Under the pieces are notes generated by a model. The model did no database searches. It was not told the origin of the DNA and worked only from the letters and a program-made list of their open reading frames with translations. Position numbers and translations under genes: made by a program. 64,000 bases of DNA from Ancrocorticia sp047501485 (GTDB lineage: Bacteria; Actinomycetota; Actinomycetes; Actinomycetales; Actinomycetaceae), in contig JAZDRN010000001.1 of the NCBI GenBank assembly GCA_047501485.1, positions 806,001 to 870,000 of the forward strand, given 5' to 3'. Below are positions 43,628 to 52,579 of this stretch, in pieces. Within the stretch, counting starts at the first letter, position 1. Each line of letters starts with the position of its first letter.

Positions 43628-45211
43628 TCAGTGGCTGGGAACCTCGTCCTCGTCCGCTGCCGCTTCGGCCTCGGCAACGGCGAGCTCCTGTTCCTCAGCC
43701 ATTTCACGCCGTCGGGTGACGCGCGCGATCGTGATGAATGTTGCGATCATCAAGGCGATGCCGATCAGGACCGTATACGGGCTCGCCGTGATGCCTGCGA
43801 AGACGAACATCACCAGCACGATAGTGCCGTTGGTGACCGCGTAAGGGATCTGGGTCTTGACGTGATCGATGTGATCGGAGCCCGCGCCGGTCGAGGCGAG
43901 AATCGTGGAGTCTGAGATCGGCGAGCAGTGATCGCCGAAGATACCTCCAGAGAGAACGGCGCCTATGCAGACGAGCATCGGAGCATCCAGTCCGATGGCG
44001 ATGGGGATGGCCAGGGGAATCATGATGGCGAAAGTGCCCCACGAGCTTCCGGTTGCGAACGACATCGCCGCGGCGGACAGGAAGATGAGTGCCGGAATGA
44101 TGAATGCAGGAACGTTGCCCTGCAACATCTCCACGATGAAGTTCGCAGTGCCCATCTCACTCAGCAGCGATCCCAAAGTCCAGGCGAGAACGAGGATCAC
44201 TACAACGCTGACCATACGATTCATGCCGCGCACGTAGGCGTTGAGAATATCGCTGATCTTGCTGACCTTGAAGACGATCATGAGGATGATGAGAACCACC
44301 GCCGCGAAGAGGTAGGCGGTGGAAAGAGCCGCGCGGAAGTCGGAACCTTCGACCGGCTCGACCGGGAAGCCGAAGGTCGCCAGAATGCCGAAGAGGGTCA
44401 CGAAGAGTGTGAGCAACGGGAGCCAGATGAGCATCGGATTGCTGGCGGGTTTGGGATCGTTACCCGGTTGTGAATCCTCCCCGCGCAACGGCGTGGAGCC
44501 GGGCCAGTACCTTTCGCCGGTCTCGGCAACGCGACGCTCCGCGCGGCGCATCGGGCCGAAGTCGCACTTGGCGAGGGCGACAACGGGAACCGAGATTACG
44601 GTGAGGATGGCATACATCTGGAAGGGGATGGCCTGGATGAAGGTGTCGAACTCGGATTGGTCGATGCCGCGGCGCCCGAATTCGTCAGCGATGAGCCCCA
44701 TGATGTAGATTCCCCATCCGATGAAGGGGACGAGGACGGCCACCGGCGACATTGTGCAGTCGAGGATCCAGGCGAGTTTCTCGCGCGAGGACTTCACCTT
44801 GTCGAAGATCTTCTCGAAGATCGGTCCGAGAATGAGCGGGGTTCCGAGGTCGGAGAAGAAGATGATGAGACCGCCGACCCAGGCGGAGACCTGGGCGCGT
44901 GTCTTCGTAGTGATGAAGCGCGCCGTGCGATTGGCGAGTGACGCTCCACCGCCCGAACCCTCGATGAGCGCCACGAAGCCACCGATGAAGAAAAGAAGTA
45001 CCAGAACTCCCGCATTGTAGGAATCGGTGAGGGTAACAACGAGGTTGTCCTTCACCATTGTCATGCTGGTTGAGACCGGGTTGCCGCCGTTGATGATCAG
45101 CAGACCCACGAAGATCGCGACGAACAGCGAGATGACGACGTTACGGAACCATATGGACAGGCCAATCGCGATAATTGGCGGGATCAATGACACGAGGCCC
45201 ATGTGTTCCAT
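43628..45211 (-). CDS. Na+/H+ antiporter, NhaC family
   Basis: 527-residue, roughly 11-12-helix membrane antiporter exchanging cytoplasmic Na+ (or an organic/amino-acid pair in some relatives) for protons. The start at 45211 (MEHMGLVSLIPPIIAIGLSI) has GGAG at 45219-45222. Visible marks are GGGASLANRTARF, FSDLGTPLILGPIFEKI, MSPVAVLVPFIGWGIYIMGL, SFATGSSWGTFAIMIPLAIP and GGIFGDHCSPISDSTILAST, the conserved NhaC core. The C-terminal tail is acidic (AEAEAAADEDEVPSH). Confidence 0.93.
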   Translation of the reverse strand: MEHMGLVSLIPPIIAIGLSIWFRNVVISLFVAIFVGLLIINGGNPVSTSMTMVKDNLVVTLTDSYNAGVLVLLFFIGGFVALIEGSGGGASLANRTARFITTKTRAQVSAWVGGLIIFFSDLGTPLILGPIFEKIFDKVKSSREKLAWILDCTMSPVAVLVPFIGWGIYIMGLIADEFGRRGIDQSEFDTFIQAIPFQMYAILTVISVPVVALAKCDFGPMRRAERRVAETGERYWPGSTPLRGEDSQPGNDPKPASNPMLIWLPLLTLFVTLFGILATFGFPVEPVEGSDFRAALSTAYLFAAVVLIILMIVFKVSKISDILNAYVRGMNRMVSVVVILVLAWTLGSLLSEMGTANFIVEMLQGNVPAFIIPALIFLSAAAMSFATGSSWGTFAIMIPLAIPIAIGLDAPMLVCIGAVLSGGIFGDHCSPISDSTILASTGAGSDHIDHVKTQIPYAVTNGTIVLVMFVFAGITASPYTVLIGIALMIATFITIARVTRRREMAEEQELAVAEAEAAADEDEVPSH

Positions 45212-45822
45212 GGGGTTCTCCGTTCGGTTGTGGGCAGTGGTGCAGGCCTTCGATTCGTGGCCGCAATCTATAGGTGTCGGCCATGAGCATTGAGGGCCCA
45301 AATGTAATGCCGATAATTCTGTCACGAATGTTTATTCAGCGTGGGCTTTTCTAATATATGGCCCGCAGTCCTCGACCTCCGTTGGCATGCTGAAATGTGG
45401 GAACTCTGGATTGTTCGACGATCTTGGGGCATTCTCAGTGCGCCTTCGGCCGGTCCAGAGCGAGGTTGCGCGCATAAAACCGGCGATTTGGGAAGCTGAG
45501 CGTCTATGCGGCCGTAAAATGCCCGATTTGCCGGTTTTGTGCACGCCGGTCCGACGAGCCACGACACCATGGGCCTGAATAGAGCACTTGGAGGTTGTCA
45601 GCGTCGAGATAAGTTCCGAGTGCGGTATGCGCAACATCGAAGAAGGCCGTATACAGAATATCTAGAGGGGCGGCGACGGCCAAAGCGCACGTTCCGAAAC
45701 GGAACCCGCCAACCATTGCAGCAAACTCCCGCGCCCGGTTGCCTTTCGGCAACGGAACGCGGGAGCGCGAATTTTTGTTTGTCTAAGAGTCGGTGGACTC
45801 GAAGCTACGAGGCGAAATCGAC
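45212..45822. other. Intergenic region upstream of NhaC
   Basis: About 610 bp with no supported gene; short frames on both strands look random. The left part (45290-45370) is A+T-rich and probably holds the NhaC promoter. A strong hairpin lies at 45726. Confidence 0.5.
45726..45780. terminator. Strong hairpin with T tract
   Basis: CTCCCGCG (45726-45733) pairs with CGCGGGAG (45758-45765). Inside it GTTGCC pairs with GGCAAC around a TTTC loop. On the plus side ATTTTTGTTT follows. It may terminate YceI on the minus strand and, by its T tract, a plus-strand transcript of unknown origin. Confidence 0.6.
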
Positions 45823-46380
45823 TCAGGCAGGATCGGTAACCTTGACGGCCGAGATCTCGATGTCGATGTTGACCTTGTCGCTTACCAGCACGCCACCGGT
45901 CTCAAGGGCCGCGTTGAAGGCCACTCCGTAATCCTGACGGTTGATCGACGTGGATCCTTCGAATCCCATTCGAGTGTTGCCGAAGGGGTCCTGGGCGATA
46001 CCACCGAATTCGAAATCAATGCTGATCTCCTTGGTGGTTTCCTTGATCGTCAGATCGCCCGTGATGCGGACATGCTCATCGTCCAGCTTCTCGACATTGG
46101 TCGATTTGAAGGTGATGGTGGGGTAGTTCTCGAGATCGAGGAAGTCGTTCGTGCGCAGATGCTGGTCACGCGCTTCATTGTTGGTGTTGATCGAGTTGGC
46201 CTGGATGGTGACCTCGACGTGTGAGGCGCCGGGGTTGCTGGCGTCGGTGTAGGCGGTTCCCTCGAAGGTGTCGAACGTTCCGCGTACTTTCGTCACCATC
46301 GCGTGCCGAGCGGAAAAGCCAAGCCGAGTGTGTGCGGGATCAAGGTTCCAGGTGCCAGAGAGTGCGGCTGCGTCAAGCAT
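45823..46380 (-). CDS. YceI-family lipocalin-like protein
   Basis: 185 residues from ATG 46380, with GGAGA upstream. YceI marks are WNLDPAHTRLGFSARHAMVTKVRGTF, VEVTIQANSINTNNEARDQHLRTNDFL, and DLTIKETTKEISIDFEFGG. There is no signal peptide, so it is a cytosolic member of the isoprenoid-binding eight-stranded barrel family. The upstream 46399-46584 stretch shows an A+T-rich promoter-like segment. Confidence 0.93.
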   Translation of the reverse strand: MLDAAALSGTWNLDPAHTRLGFSARHAMVTKVRGTFDTFEGTAYTDASNPGASHVEVTIQANSINTNNEARDQHLRTNDFLDLENYPTITFKSTNVEKLDDEHVRITGDLTIKETTKEISIDFEFGGIAQDPFGNTRMGFEGSTSINRQDYGVAFNAALETGGVLVSDKVNIDIEISAVKVTDPA

Positions 46381-46584
46381 GATGAGTTCTCCTAACAAGA
46401 ACGCCGGCAGCGGATCTGCCGACTCGTAGTCAACATAACATAGTTAAAGACTCAACTATTCCAAGAGGGCGGTATTTCCACGAAAATGGTGGACGTCGTG
46501 CGGAACAAGACCTGCGCCGTAGGAGGGTTGCGGTGTTTCCTCGAAGGGAATGACGTGGACCGGAACGGTCGTTAGATTTGATCC

Positions 46585-46998
46585 ATGGGAACCACGAACT
46601 ATGTGTCAACGTTCATCCAGGTTGCGGAAGACTGCCCGGTCCTGGAGGCGGAGATTCCGCCCGCCGGTCCTCGTGGAAAGACCGTCGCCATGTTGCAGCA
46701 TGAGCTGCTGGCAGGCCGCCCATACGAAGTAACATCCGACGATCTCTTGTTCCAGGTGCACGTACTTCGCAACGGAATACCTGAGTCCGCGCAGCCCGCG
46801 GCCCGCGAAGCCTTCTTCGCGAAATCGCAGGCATGCCTTCGTTCTTCTCCACTTGGAAAACGGTACGGGTGGGGCCTGCATTTCGACAGAGAAGGCAAAT
46901 TAGCGCTTATTCCCAGGGAATCCGCGCGCTACGAGGAACTCGCCACCGACCCGGGACTCAGGCAGCTCAAGGCGATGAGGTCTACGCGGAGAAAATAA
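46585..46998 (+). CDS. DUF6157-like conserved hypothetical protein
   Basis: 137 residues: NYVSTFIQVAEDCPVLEAEI at the N-terminus, LLAGRPYEVTSDDLLF in the middle and LGKRYGWGLHFDREGKLALI towards the end. The pattern agrees with a small soluble family I recognise as DUF6157, which has no known function. No signal peptide or helices. Monocistronic. Confidence 0.65.
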   Translation: MGTTNYVSTFIQVAEDCPVLEAEIPPAGPRGKTVAMLQHELLAGRPYEVTSDDLLFQVHVLRNGIPESAQPAAREAFFAKSQACLRSSPLGKRYGWGLHFDREGKLALIPRESARYEELATDPGLRQLKAMRSTRRK

Positions 46999-47075
46999 GG
47001 CTGCGCATTCCGGAACCGTTCTTGTAGGGCACAAAGACTGGGGCTGCATGGTGCGAACGGCGCGCCGGGAGCACC

Positions 47076-47585
47076 TCAGTCCAGTTCCACCCCTGCTTCG
47101 CGCAGCAACCGGATCGCTTTAGGGCCGACTCCGTGCAGAGCCAGAAGTTCCTTCTCGCTCCAGCCATTTAGATCGCTGACCGTGGTGATTCCTACTTCCT
47201 TGAAAGCCGAGGTAGCAGGCTTACCGATGAAGGGAAGCTCGTTTTGGACCTCCCGAACGCGATAATCGACCACGCGCCGGATGAGCTCGACGGGGAATGG
47301 CTCATCCAGCGGGAACTGAACCGACCCTTTGCCCCGCTTGTATGTCGCAAACTCTTCCGCGAACGCCTCGTGCCCGGAAGGCGTCGCGTAGAGCCCGGTG
47401 TGTTTTGCGAATCCGCCGACGTAGACCAGTGGCCTCCCGCGCAGCTTCCACCCAATCATTCCGTAGGTGAAGGATTCGGCGGCATCCGGAGCGGTTTCGT
47501 TGACGACGGCGCGCGTCTGGTTGATACGCGCCAGTGCCTCGCCTTCGAACTGAGCGAGATATTCGGAGACTGATGCGATTGCCAT
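47076..47585 (-). CDS. DUF1801 (YdhG-like) domain with C-terminal helix-hairpin-helix
   Basis: 169 residues from ATG 47585. Residues 1-115 are a DUF1801/YdhG-like domain (VNETAPDAAESFTYGMIGWKLRGRPLVYVGGFAKHTGLYA, given here as family-typical blocks). Residues about 135-169 are a helix-hairpin-helix (TVSDLNGWSEKELLALHG, then GPKAIRLLREAGVELD). YdhG-type proteins have been linked to iron delivery, but evidence is thin; the HhH suggests nucleic-acid or protein contact. Confidence 0.8.
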   Translation of the reverse strand: MAIASVSEYLAQFEGEALARINQTRAVVNETAPDAAESFTYGMIGWKLRGRPLVYVGGFAKHTGLYATPSGHEAFAEEFATYKRGKGSVQFPLDEPFPVELIRRVVDYRVREVQNELPFIGKPATSAFKEVGITTVSDLNGWSEKELLALHGVGPKAIRLLREAGVELD

Positions 47586-47800
47586 GAGGTGAGTGTAGAT
47601 GATGCGGTGGAGTCGCGACGTAGGTGGTTGATACTTACATGTTTTTGTTTCGGCGGTTGTGAGATTGTGAGAGAAAATGATCCGGGTAGCGATGACGCTA
47701 TGGTGCCGCCTTGCCTGGGCGCATACATTGGACGAATCAGTCTGACCTTTGAGATGGTACGAGGAAGTGTTGCAGCTACAAGAAATATTGAGAACGGTGG

Positions 47801-48463
47801 ATGATGCCAAGGTTTCGCGTTCGTGGGACTGTACCCGATTTGGCTGTGCCCCCTGGCAGGTTGGCGTACGACATTCAAGCTGATCGAATCCTCATGCACA
47901 CGATTCAGACGCCCAGGGCCTTCGCTGAACTGGAGTGTAACGGGGTGCTCTATCCTGACCCAGCGTTGGCCGAGGAAAGCTTTGTGGATGCCTACGATTG
48001 GATGTATCGGCAAATGAGCATTCGCCTGGGAACGGAGGTGCGAGGAGCGCTTTGGCTTTGGGCACGGATATCTCGCTCACGACTTGTTGATCTTTGTAAA
48101 CTCAATGTTGGGGAGCTGTTACTGACGTGTCAGATCCCGAGGGAAAGAGTCCTTCTTTCGCACTTCGTTGATTGGCACTCAGTCCTCAATCGTGGATTAG
48201 TGGTGCCGCGAAATGTTGACGAGCCGGAAGTGGATTGGATGGAGCGGTGGGACGTTATTTCGGATGAGTTTGATGACCGAGTGGAGCTTGCAGGGGTTAG
48301 CGACAAAGAGGTAGGTCGGTGGCCCGAAGACTTGAGGTCCGAAATCGAAGGTTCATGGGAGAATATCTTTAATTGTGCGCTTTATGGACGTTGTGAAACC
48401 TGGCAGGCAACAGTCGGTTCGTTGCGCGCTAGCGACGTAAAGGACGTTGTCAGAATCAGCTGA
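47801..48463 (+). CDS. DUF3841-like hypothetical protein
   Basis: 220 residues from the first ATG; no ribosome site supports it, and an internal ATG at 47894 (MHTIQTPRAFAEL) fits the family N-terminus better. The core LWLWARISRSRLVDL and the paired acidic segments resemble DUF3841, whose function is unknown. Codon use is visibly more A+T-rich than in neighbours, suggesting recent transfer. It begins the lower-G+C island that runs to about 51.2 kb. Confidence 0.6.
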   Translation: MMPRFRVRGTVPDLAVPPGRLAYDIQADRILMHTIQTPRAFAELECNGVLYPDPALAEESFVDAYDWMYRQMSIRLGTEVRGALWLWARISRSRLVDLCKLNVGELLLTCQIPRERVLLSHFVDWHSVLNRGLVVPRNVDEPEVDWMERWDVISDEFDDRVELAGVSDKEVGRWPEDLRSEIEGSWENIFNCALYGRCETWQATVGSLRASDVKDVVRIS

Positions 48464-48736
48464 GCAGAATCAGATGATCCTTTGTAGCTCAGCCGGAAGG
48501 AGCATCGCTATCCTCCTACGTGGCGAAGTGCTCGATCCTAGTGAGCGGAGCCAGCAAGAGGCGCTTGGGTAGTTTGACGCTTCCCCGCTTACCGGTAGAG
48601 TGTTGGTCCTCCATGGGCATACCAGCGACATCGGTGCCGTATATGGCAGCGTGCACGGCCCAGTGTCCACGACGGATCGAAAGGCCCGTTGCCGCATCCC
48701 TCACCACAGCGGAAACAATCCTCTAAACTAACCGCC

Positions 48737-49258
48737 ATGCAATATTCAAGATTTCTTGCTGCCGTAGCCGCATCGGGACTTCTGGTAGGCGGCTGTTCCA
48801 GTGGCCCGGAGAACGATGCACATGCTGTCGGGGAGACGGCTTCGGTGGAGCTGGCGGAGGGGCTCACCGTGAACGTCACCGTTGATGGAATTTCCAGTGG
48901 CGATAGGGCTGACCTCGCGGAACGTGGCGCTGACCCAGGCACGAGTTCAGATGATAATCTCTATTGGTTCGTTGACTACACCATCGAGGTGGCCGAGGGC
49001 GACATGGAGTTGTTGCGCGAGCATATCAATGAGTTCGGTGCATGGAGCGATGATTGGACTGCCACGAACAATAGGGGCGGTGAGATGGCGCCCGTGACGA
49101 TCATCGGCGGCACCTTTGACTGCGGTCGTGGAGATGGTCCGGAAGGCTTGAGTGTTGATATCCCCTATGTCAGCTGCAAGGTTTTCGCTGCACCGTCATC
49201 GGTGGACCTCGAGTATGTGGAGGTGCCGGAAACCGGTACGTGGCGCACTGAGGAGTGA
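48737..49258 (+). CDS. Small secreted lipoprotein
   Basis: 173 residues from ATG 48737. Signal peptide MQYSRFLAAVAASGLLVGGC ends in a lipobox with Cys20. The mature part is a single beta-rich domain (LTVNVTVDGISSGD, DNLYWFVDYTIEVAEGDMELL) with two later cysteines (GTFDCGRGDG and YVSCKVF) that could form a disulfide. No family recognised. The gap before it (48464-48736) contains a tRNA-like fragment discussed under rejected items. Confidence 0.7.
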   Translation: MQYSRFLAAVAASGLLVGGCSSGPENDAHAVGETASVELAEGLTVNVTVDGISSGDRADLAERGADPGTSSDDNLYWFVDYTIEVAEGDMELLREHINEFGAWSDDWTATNNRGGEMAPVTIIGGTFDCGRGDGPEGLSVDIPYVSCKVFAAPSSVDLEYVEVPETGTWRTEE

Positions 49259-49496
49259 TCCGCGTGCTGGCCTGGCGGGCGGAGCGACGACACCATTGCA
49301 GCGAACAGATCTCTTGCCTCCTTCGTGGAAGCGGACCCCTGGAAGTGAAGCGGATGGACCGGATCAGCCGAGTGTCTTATCCAGCTTCGGCGGAAGGACA
49401 GCCGCAGGCAGAAAGAGCGTTATCAACGTAGCAGTATGAGAAAGTGGCTTGTTGTGCCAAGGACAGAAGAAGGAATCCTTCCTTAGAAACGTATAT

Positions 49497-50819
49497 TTAT
49501 TCCTCGTTCTCTTGCTGGTTTGGATCCTTCAAGAGCGTTGTCTCTCTGTGCTCAGGGTTCTGGCTTTTTGTTTCCTGATCTACAGGTTCTCCGTCATCTT
49601 TAATGACATCGCGGAAGGCGCGGAATCCGCGCGACAGCTTATTTGTCTTCGTCTTTGCCGTGAGTAATGCCCCAGAGCTGAGCTGTTTTGCAGCATCGAG
49701 GCGTTCTGCCCCAGCGTCGATTACCTTATCTCGTAGGGTGGTAGCGGCTTCGGTCCATTTTTTCGCCACGAGTTCCTCGTGGGAGTTCTCAATGCCAAGA
49801 CGGCACTGGAAATCGATGACGTCCCCTGCCAGCTGGTTAGACGAATTGACGACATTTCGCGAGGAGAATGGGTTCATAAGAACCTTTGTGTTCGCGATTT
49901 GGGCGGCGGCCTCGATACGGGATAGTAGATGATTGGTCGTTTGTGTAATAGCCTGCAACCGTCTCTGACGTGCGCTTCGCAGACCGAGGCGATGATCATC
50001 GAGTTCTTCGGGCGAAGTCTCAAGTACGCGGTCGAGTTCCAGCATGGCGGTTGCTTCCTGTAGTTGAAAACAACGAGCAAGGACAGCTAACCACTCCTGA
50101 ACCTTCGGTTCGATTTCCTTGGCCATGTCAGCGAGATCATCAACATCCGAGGTGTTCTCGAGTTTCTCCGCGAAAGATTTTAGCTGACGCAACGCATAGG
50201 CTTGCGTCTGGGCGATCGTCATAGAACTTGCCTGGACCTTTGACCACGTCACCTTAGAAACATGTCCAACGTGTTCCCGGACGGTCATGGTCTCGTCGAC
50301 AACGAGCTCCACGCCAATCATGTCTGCCAAAACTACGTCCTTCTGGTTACGAAGTAGGTCGTCGACCTTCTTGTCAATCTTGGAGAGATAGTCGGTAATC
50401 TCGTTGATTGCCTGCTGCATCGCCATCTGCGCCATGATTCCGGCGACCCCGGTTAGGATCGCGGGATTGGTCGCGAGTGTTCCTATGCCATTCTCGAACT
50501 GAAGATTCTTGACGAACTGGCCGTTCTTGGCACGTGCGGTTGCATGTGAATAGCCCGTCTTCGAGTTCTTGACAAGGGGGAACTTCTCTGCAACCTGTGC
50601 GGATTCTTGTGTCAGCTTCATCCAACGGCCCGAGTTCGCGGCCATTTCTGACCCTGCTTGGGTTACAGCAGCAGCTGCGCTGAAAGTGGCTCCCAGACGC
50701 TGCACATCAAGCTCTTGTGCTGTGAGCCCCTCGGACGCAAGAAACCGATCGACGGCGGATGCTTCCCCAAAGATTGCGATTCCGTCGCCGTCGCTAAATA
50801 GCTGAATCTCGTCGTCCAT
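49497..50819 (-). CDS. Helical hypothetical protein with central hydrophobic segment
   Basis: 440 residues, start fixed by GAGGAG at 50825-50830. Almost entirely helical. A central segment (about residues 112-136, LATNPAILTGVAGIMAQMA) is hydrophobic and followed by AINEITDYLSKIDKKVDDLL and a long heptad-like region to about residue 260. The C-terminus is charged. No signal peptide, no catalytic motif recognised. The shape, one hydrophobic hairpin-like stretch inside long helices, recalls alpha-pore-forming proteins, but this is inference only. The codon use is less G+C-rich than in the flanks. Confidence 0.65.
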   Translation of the reverse strand: MDDEIQLFSDGDGIAIFGEASAVDRFLASEGLTAQELDVQRLGATFSAAAAVTQAGSEMAANSGRWMKLTQESAQVAEKFPLVKNSKTGYSHATARAKNGQFVKNLQFENGIGTLATNPAILTGVAGIMAQMAMQQAINEITDYLSKIDKKVDDLLRNQKDVVLADMIGVELVVDETMTVREHVGHVSKVTWSKVQASSMTIAQTQAYALRQLKSFAEKLENTSDVDDLADMAKEIEPKVQEWLAVLARCFQLQEATAMLELDRVLETSPEELDDHRLGLRSARQRRLQAITQTTNHLLSRIEAAAQIANTKVLMNPFSSRNVVNSSNQLAGDVIDFQCRLGIENSHEELVAKKWTEAATTLRDKVIDAGAERLDAAKQLSSGALLTAKTKTNKLSRGFRAFRDVIKDDGEPVDQETKSQNPEHRETTLLKDPNQQENEE

Positions 50820-50997
50820 TGACGGCTCCTCGCTTATGGGGAAGGTGATGAAAATACCGTTAAATCATCTCATAGTGATGTCAGAAAATCCGTGCTTTCG
50901 GGAGCGAATCCCACCCCTAGAAAGCGACGTCGCGTTATGCCGCCGCTTGTTCCTTCTTATATAGGTTCATGCCCTTCGGCGACGATAGAATCGGGGC

Positions 50998-51198
50998 ATG
51001 AAGTTCGGTATGCGCAAACCATCGCCCAAGCGTTCTTTTAAGGCGCGCACGACAGGTAAGGCAAAACGCGCGATCAAGAGAGCGACCATTCCCGGTTATG
51101 GCAAGAAGGGGATGGGACTGCTGAAAGACCCGAAACGCTCCGTCAAGAATGCCGTGTATAAGCGCACCACTTTCGGCCTTGGGGATCTGTTCAAGTAG
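50998..51198 (+). CDS. Small very basic conserved protein
   Basis: 66 residues, of which more than a third are Lys or Arg (MKFGMRKPSPKRSFKARTTG at the start; TIPGYGKKGMGLLKDPKRSV in the middle). The central IPGYGKKGMG block followed by a DPK segment looks like a small family seen in many Gram-positives, without known function. No membrane helix; nucleic-acid binding is plausible. Ribosome site weak. It is divergent from the 440-residue helical protein, 178 bp away. Confidence 0.6.
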   Translation: MKFGMRKPSPKRSFKARTTGKAKRAIKRATIPGYGKKGMGLLKDPKRSVKNAVYKRTTFGLGDLFK

Positions 51199-51265
51199 GA
51201 GCCAACCGAGTAGCCGGCGCCTTCTCCGGCGTGATCATCGAACTGTTGTCGGAAAAGCAGCCGAG

Positions 51266-51360
51266 GACGAGATCGTCCTTGATAGCGTCGAGTGTCGGAC
51301 CGGCGTTCGTTCCGATACTCTCGCGCAGCCACGGCCCGCGCTCCAGTCCCACCGAGTGGT
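51266..51360 (-). pseudogene. Duplicated fragment of the alkyl-DHAP-synthase-like gene
   Basis: About 95 bp align with 52640-52734, the C-terminal coding part of the FAD oxidase, with only scattered substitutions. On the minus strand it still reads HSVGLERGPWLRESIGTNAG, then PTLDAIKDDL. Homology stops abruptly on both sides (before GACGAGATCG and after GAGTGGT), 15 bp short of the carbonic anhydrase stop. It is not part of any intact gene. Confidence 0.9.
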
Positions 51361-51374
51361 TCGATGGATCCTCG

Positions 51375-51956
51375 TTAGAGCTCGTTCGTGCCAGCGTCGG
51401 AGGCGCCGGGTACACGTATCAACGAACCGGTCGTCACGTCGAAGATCAAGCCGTGGATCGGGATCGAGGATGGGACCAAGGGGTGCTGGCGAATTCGGCG
51501 CACGTCCTCAATGACACTTTCCGCTTGATCGGAGATGGTCAGCCAGTTGATGTAATCACCTTCTCGTGAACCTCCGCCGGCATCGCTGTCGACAAAGCCG
51601 GAATCACCGAGCGAAGCCGTTTTCAGACTTCGTGCCAGGAGATCGCGCATGACGTCGTCCGTGAACAGTTCCATACCGCAGTTGCTGTGATGGATCACGA
51701 ACCACTCACGAGTTCCCAGCAGCTTGTACGAGATGACAAGGGAACGGATGGCGTCATCGGATGCGCGCCCGCCGGCGTTCCTGATGACGTGCGCATCGCC
51801 CTCGGTGAGCCCCGCGAATTTCGCTGGGTCAAGGCGTGCGTCCATGCATGTGAGGACTGCGAATTTGCGAGCTGGTGGGAGAGGTAGATGCGCTTTGTCT
51901 CCGAAAGTCTGCGCATACGTGGTATTTGCTTCGAGCACTTCGTCAAGGATGGCCAT
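51375..51956 (-). CDS. Beta-class carbonic anhydrase
   Basis: 193 residues; zinc enzyme converting CO2 and water to bicarbonate. Zinc ligands are Cys in LTCMDARLDP, and His and Cys in VIHHSNCGME, with the Asp-Arg dyad of CxDxR present. IRNAGGRASDDAIRSLVIS is the family core. It is the short variant common in actinomycetes. Its 3' end lies 15 bp from the duplicated fragment of a neighbouring gene; the C-terminus (LIFDVTTGSLIRV) still looks normal. Confidence 0.94.
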   Translation of the reverse strand: MAILDEVLEANTTYAQTFGDKAHLPLPPARKFAVLTCMDARLDPAKFAGLTEGDAHVIRNAGGRASDDAIRSLVISYKLLGTREWFVIHHSNCGMELFTDDVMRDLLARSLKTASLGDSGFVDSDAGGGSREGDYINWLTISDQAESVIEDVRRIRQHPLVPSSIPIHGLIFDVTTGSLIRVPGASDAGTNEL

Positions 51957-52579
51957 CGTTCTCTCCTTCTTCGTGGCATTTCGTAGCCACGGTTTAGGCT
52001 TTTAGGCTACTTTCTTGGTGGGTAAGTATACAAGGGTACTGGCAGGCAAAATTTAAGGTTCGCGCGATCCAGAATGGCAGGCTTCTTTTGTTTTGCCGAT
52101 GCGACGGAATGTCTTTCTGGCGCCGCATTTTGTCCAGATATCATCCCGTTTCGTGTACAAGCTGGAAATGTCAGTAACAGCTCCAAGAAAACGATCTGTC
52201 AACTGAAAATGGAGACATCGGCGATGTGATGGGAAAACTGGAATCTTGCATTGCGCCTTGGCGCTCTTTCCTCGGAGCGGTTCGTTGAACCAGTTGCGGC
52301 GACGTCTCGTTATGCCCCGCCCGGTCACTTCATACGCCGGCTTTCTCTCAACTACAGGGCTACTCAGCGTTGAGCACTGCCTTATAAGGCGCAACTCAAC
52401 GCTGAGTAGCCACGAAGAAATCTTGACGGCCTCCAACGCGGTCCGCCTCGGAGAAAACCATCAGTGGTGCTGCAGCTGTCCTGTCGGAACCCGGTGTCGA
52501 AGCCCCCGCCTTCGCTTGTTGGCTGGCTAGAGGATTCAACATTCGAGCCAAGTTAACTAACAACAGCCTTTTACAGTAC
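51957..52579. other. Intergenic region with a large palindrome
   Basis: 623 bp, lower in G+C than the flanks, no supported gene; a 127-codon minus-strand frame (52053-52436) has no recognisable domain and is not accepted. The nested palindrome at 52359 is the main landmark. Confidence 0.5.
52359..52410. repeat. 52-bp nested palindrome
   Basis: Outer arms GCTACTCAGCGTTGAG (52359-52374) and CTCAACGCTGAGTAGC (52395-52410) are a perfect 16-bp inverted repeat. The centre is a perfect GCCTTATAAGGC palindrome (52379-52390) on the same axis; only the 4-bp pieces between them do not pair. It can form a 22-pair hairpin or cruciform. Confidence 0.95.

Noticed and set aside
45504..45752. 82-codon minus-strand frame with a hydrophobic patch
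   Set aside because: Its start lies inside the strong hairpin and no ribosome site or homology supports it.
48479..48545. tRNA-like segment (TAGCTCAG D-arm-like start, possible CGCTA/TGGCG stem, CTCGATCC)
   Set aside because: The anticodon loop would be 10 nt, no T-arm or acceptor stem pairs, and no CCA or discriminator fits. At best it is a decayed remnant; not annotated as tRNA.
48516..48707. Minus-strand 63-codon frame with protein-like composition
   Set aside because: No ribosome site, no homology recognised, and an equally long frame lies on the other strand. Not enough support for a gene.
52053..52436. 127-codon minus-strand frame over the large palindrome
   Set aside because: It passes through the palindrome, has no domain or ribosome site, and its composition is unlike neighbouring genes.
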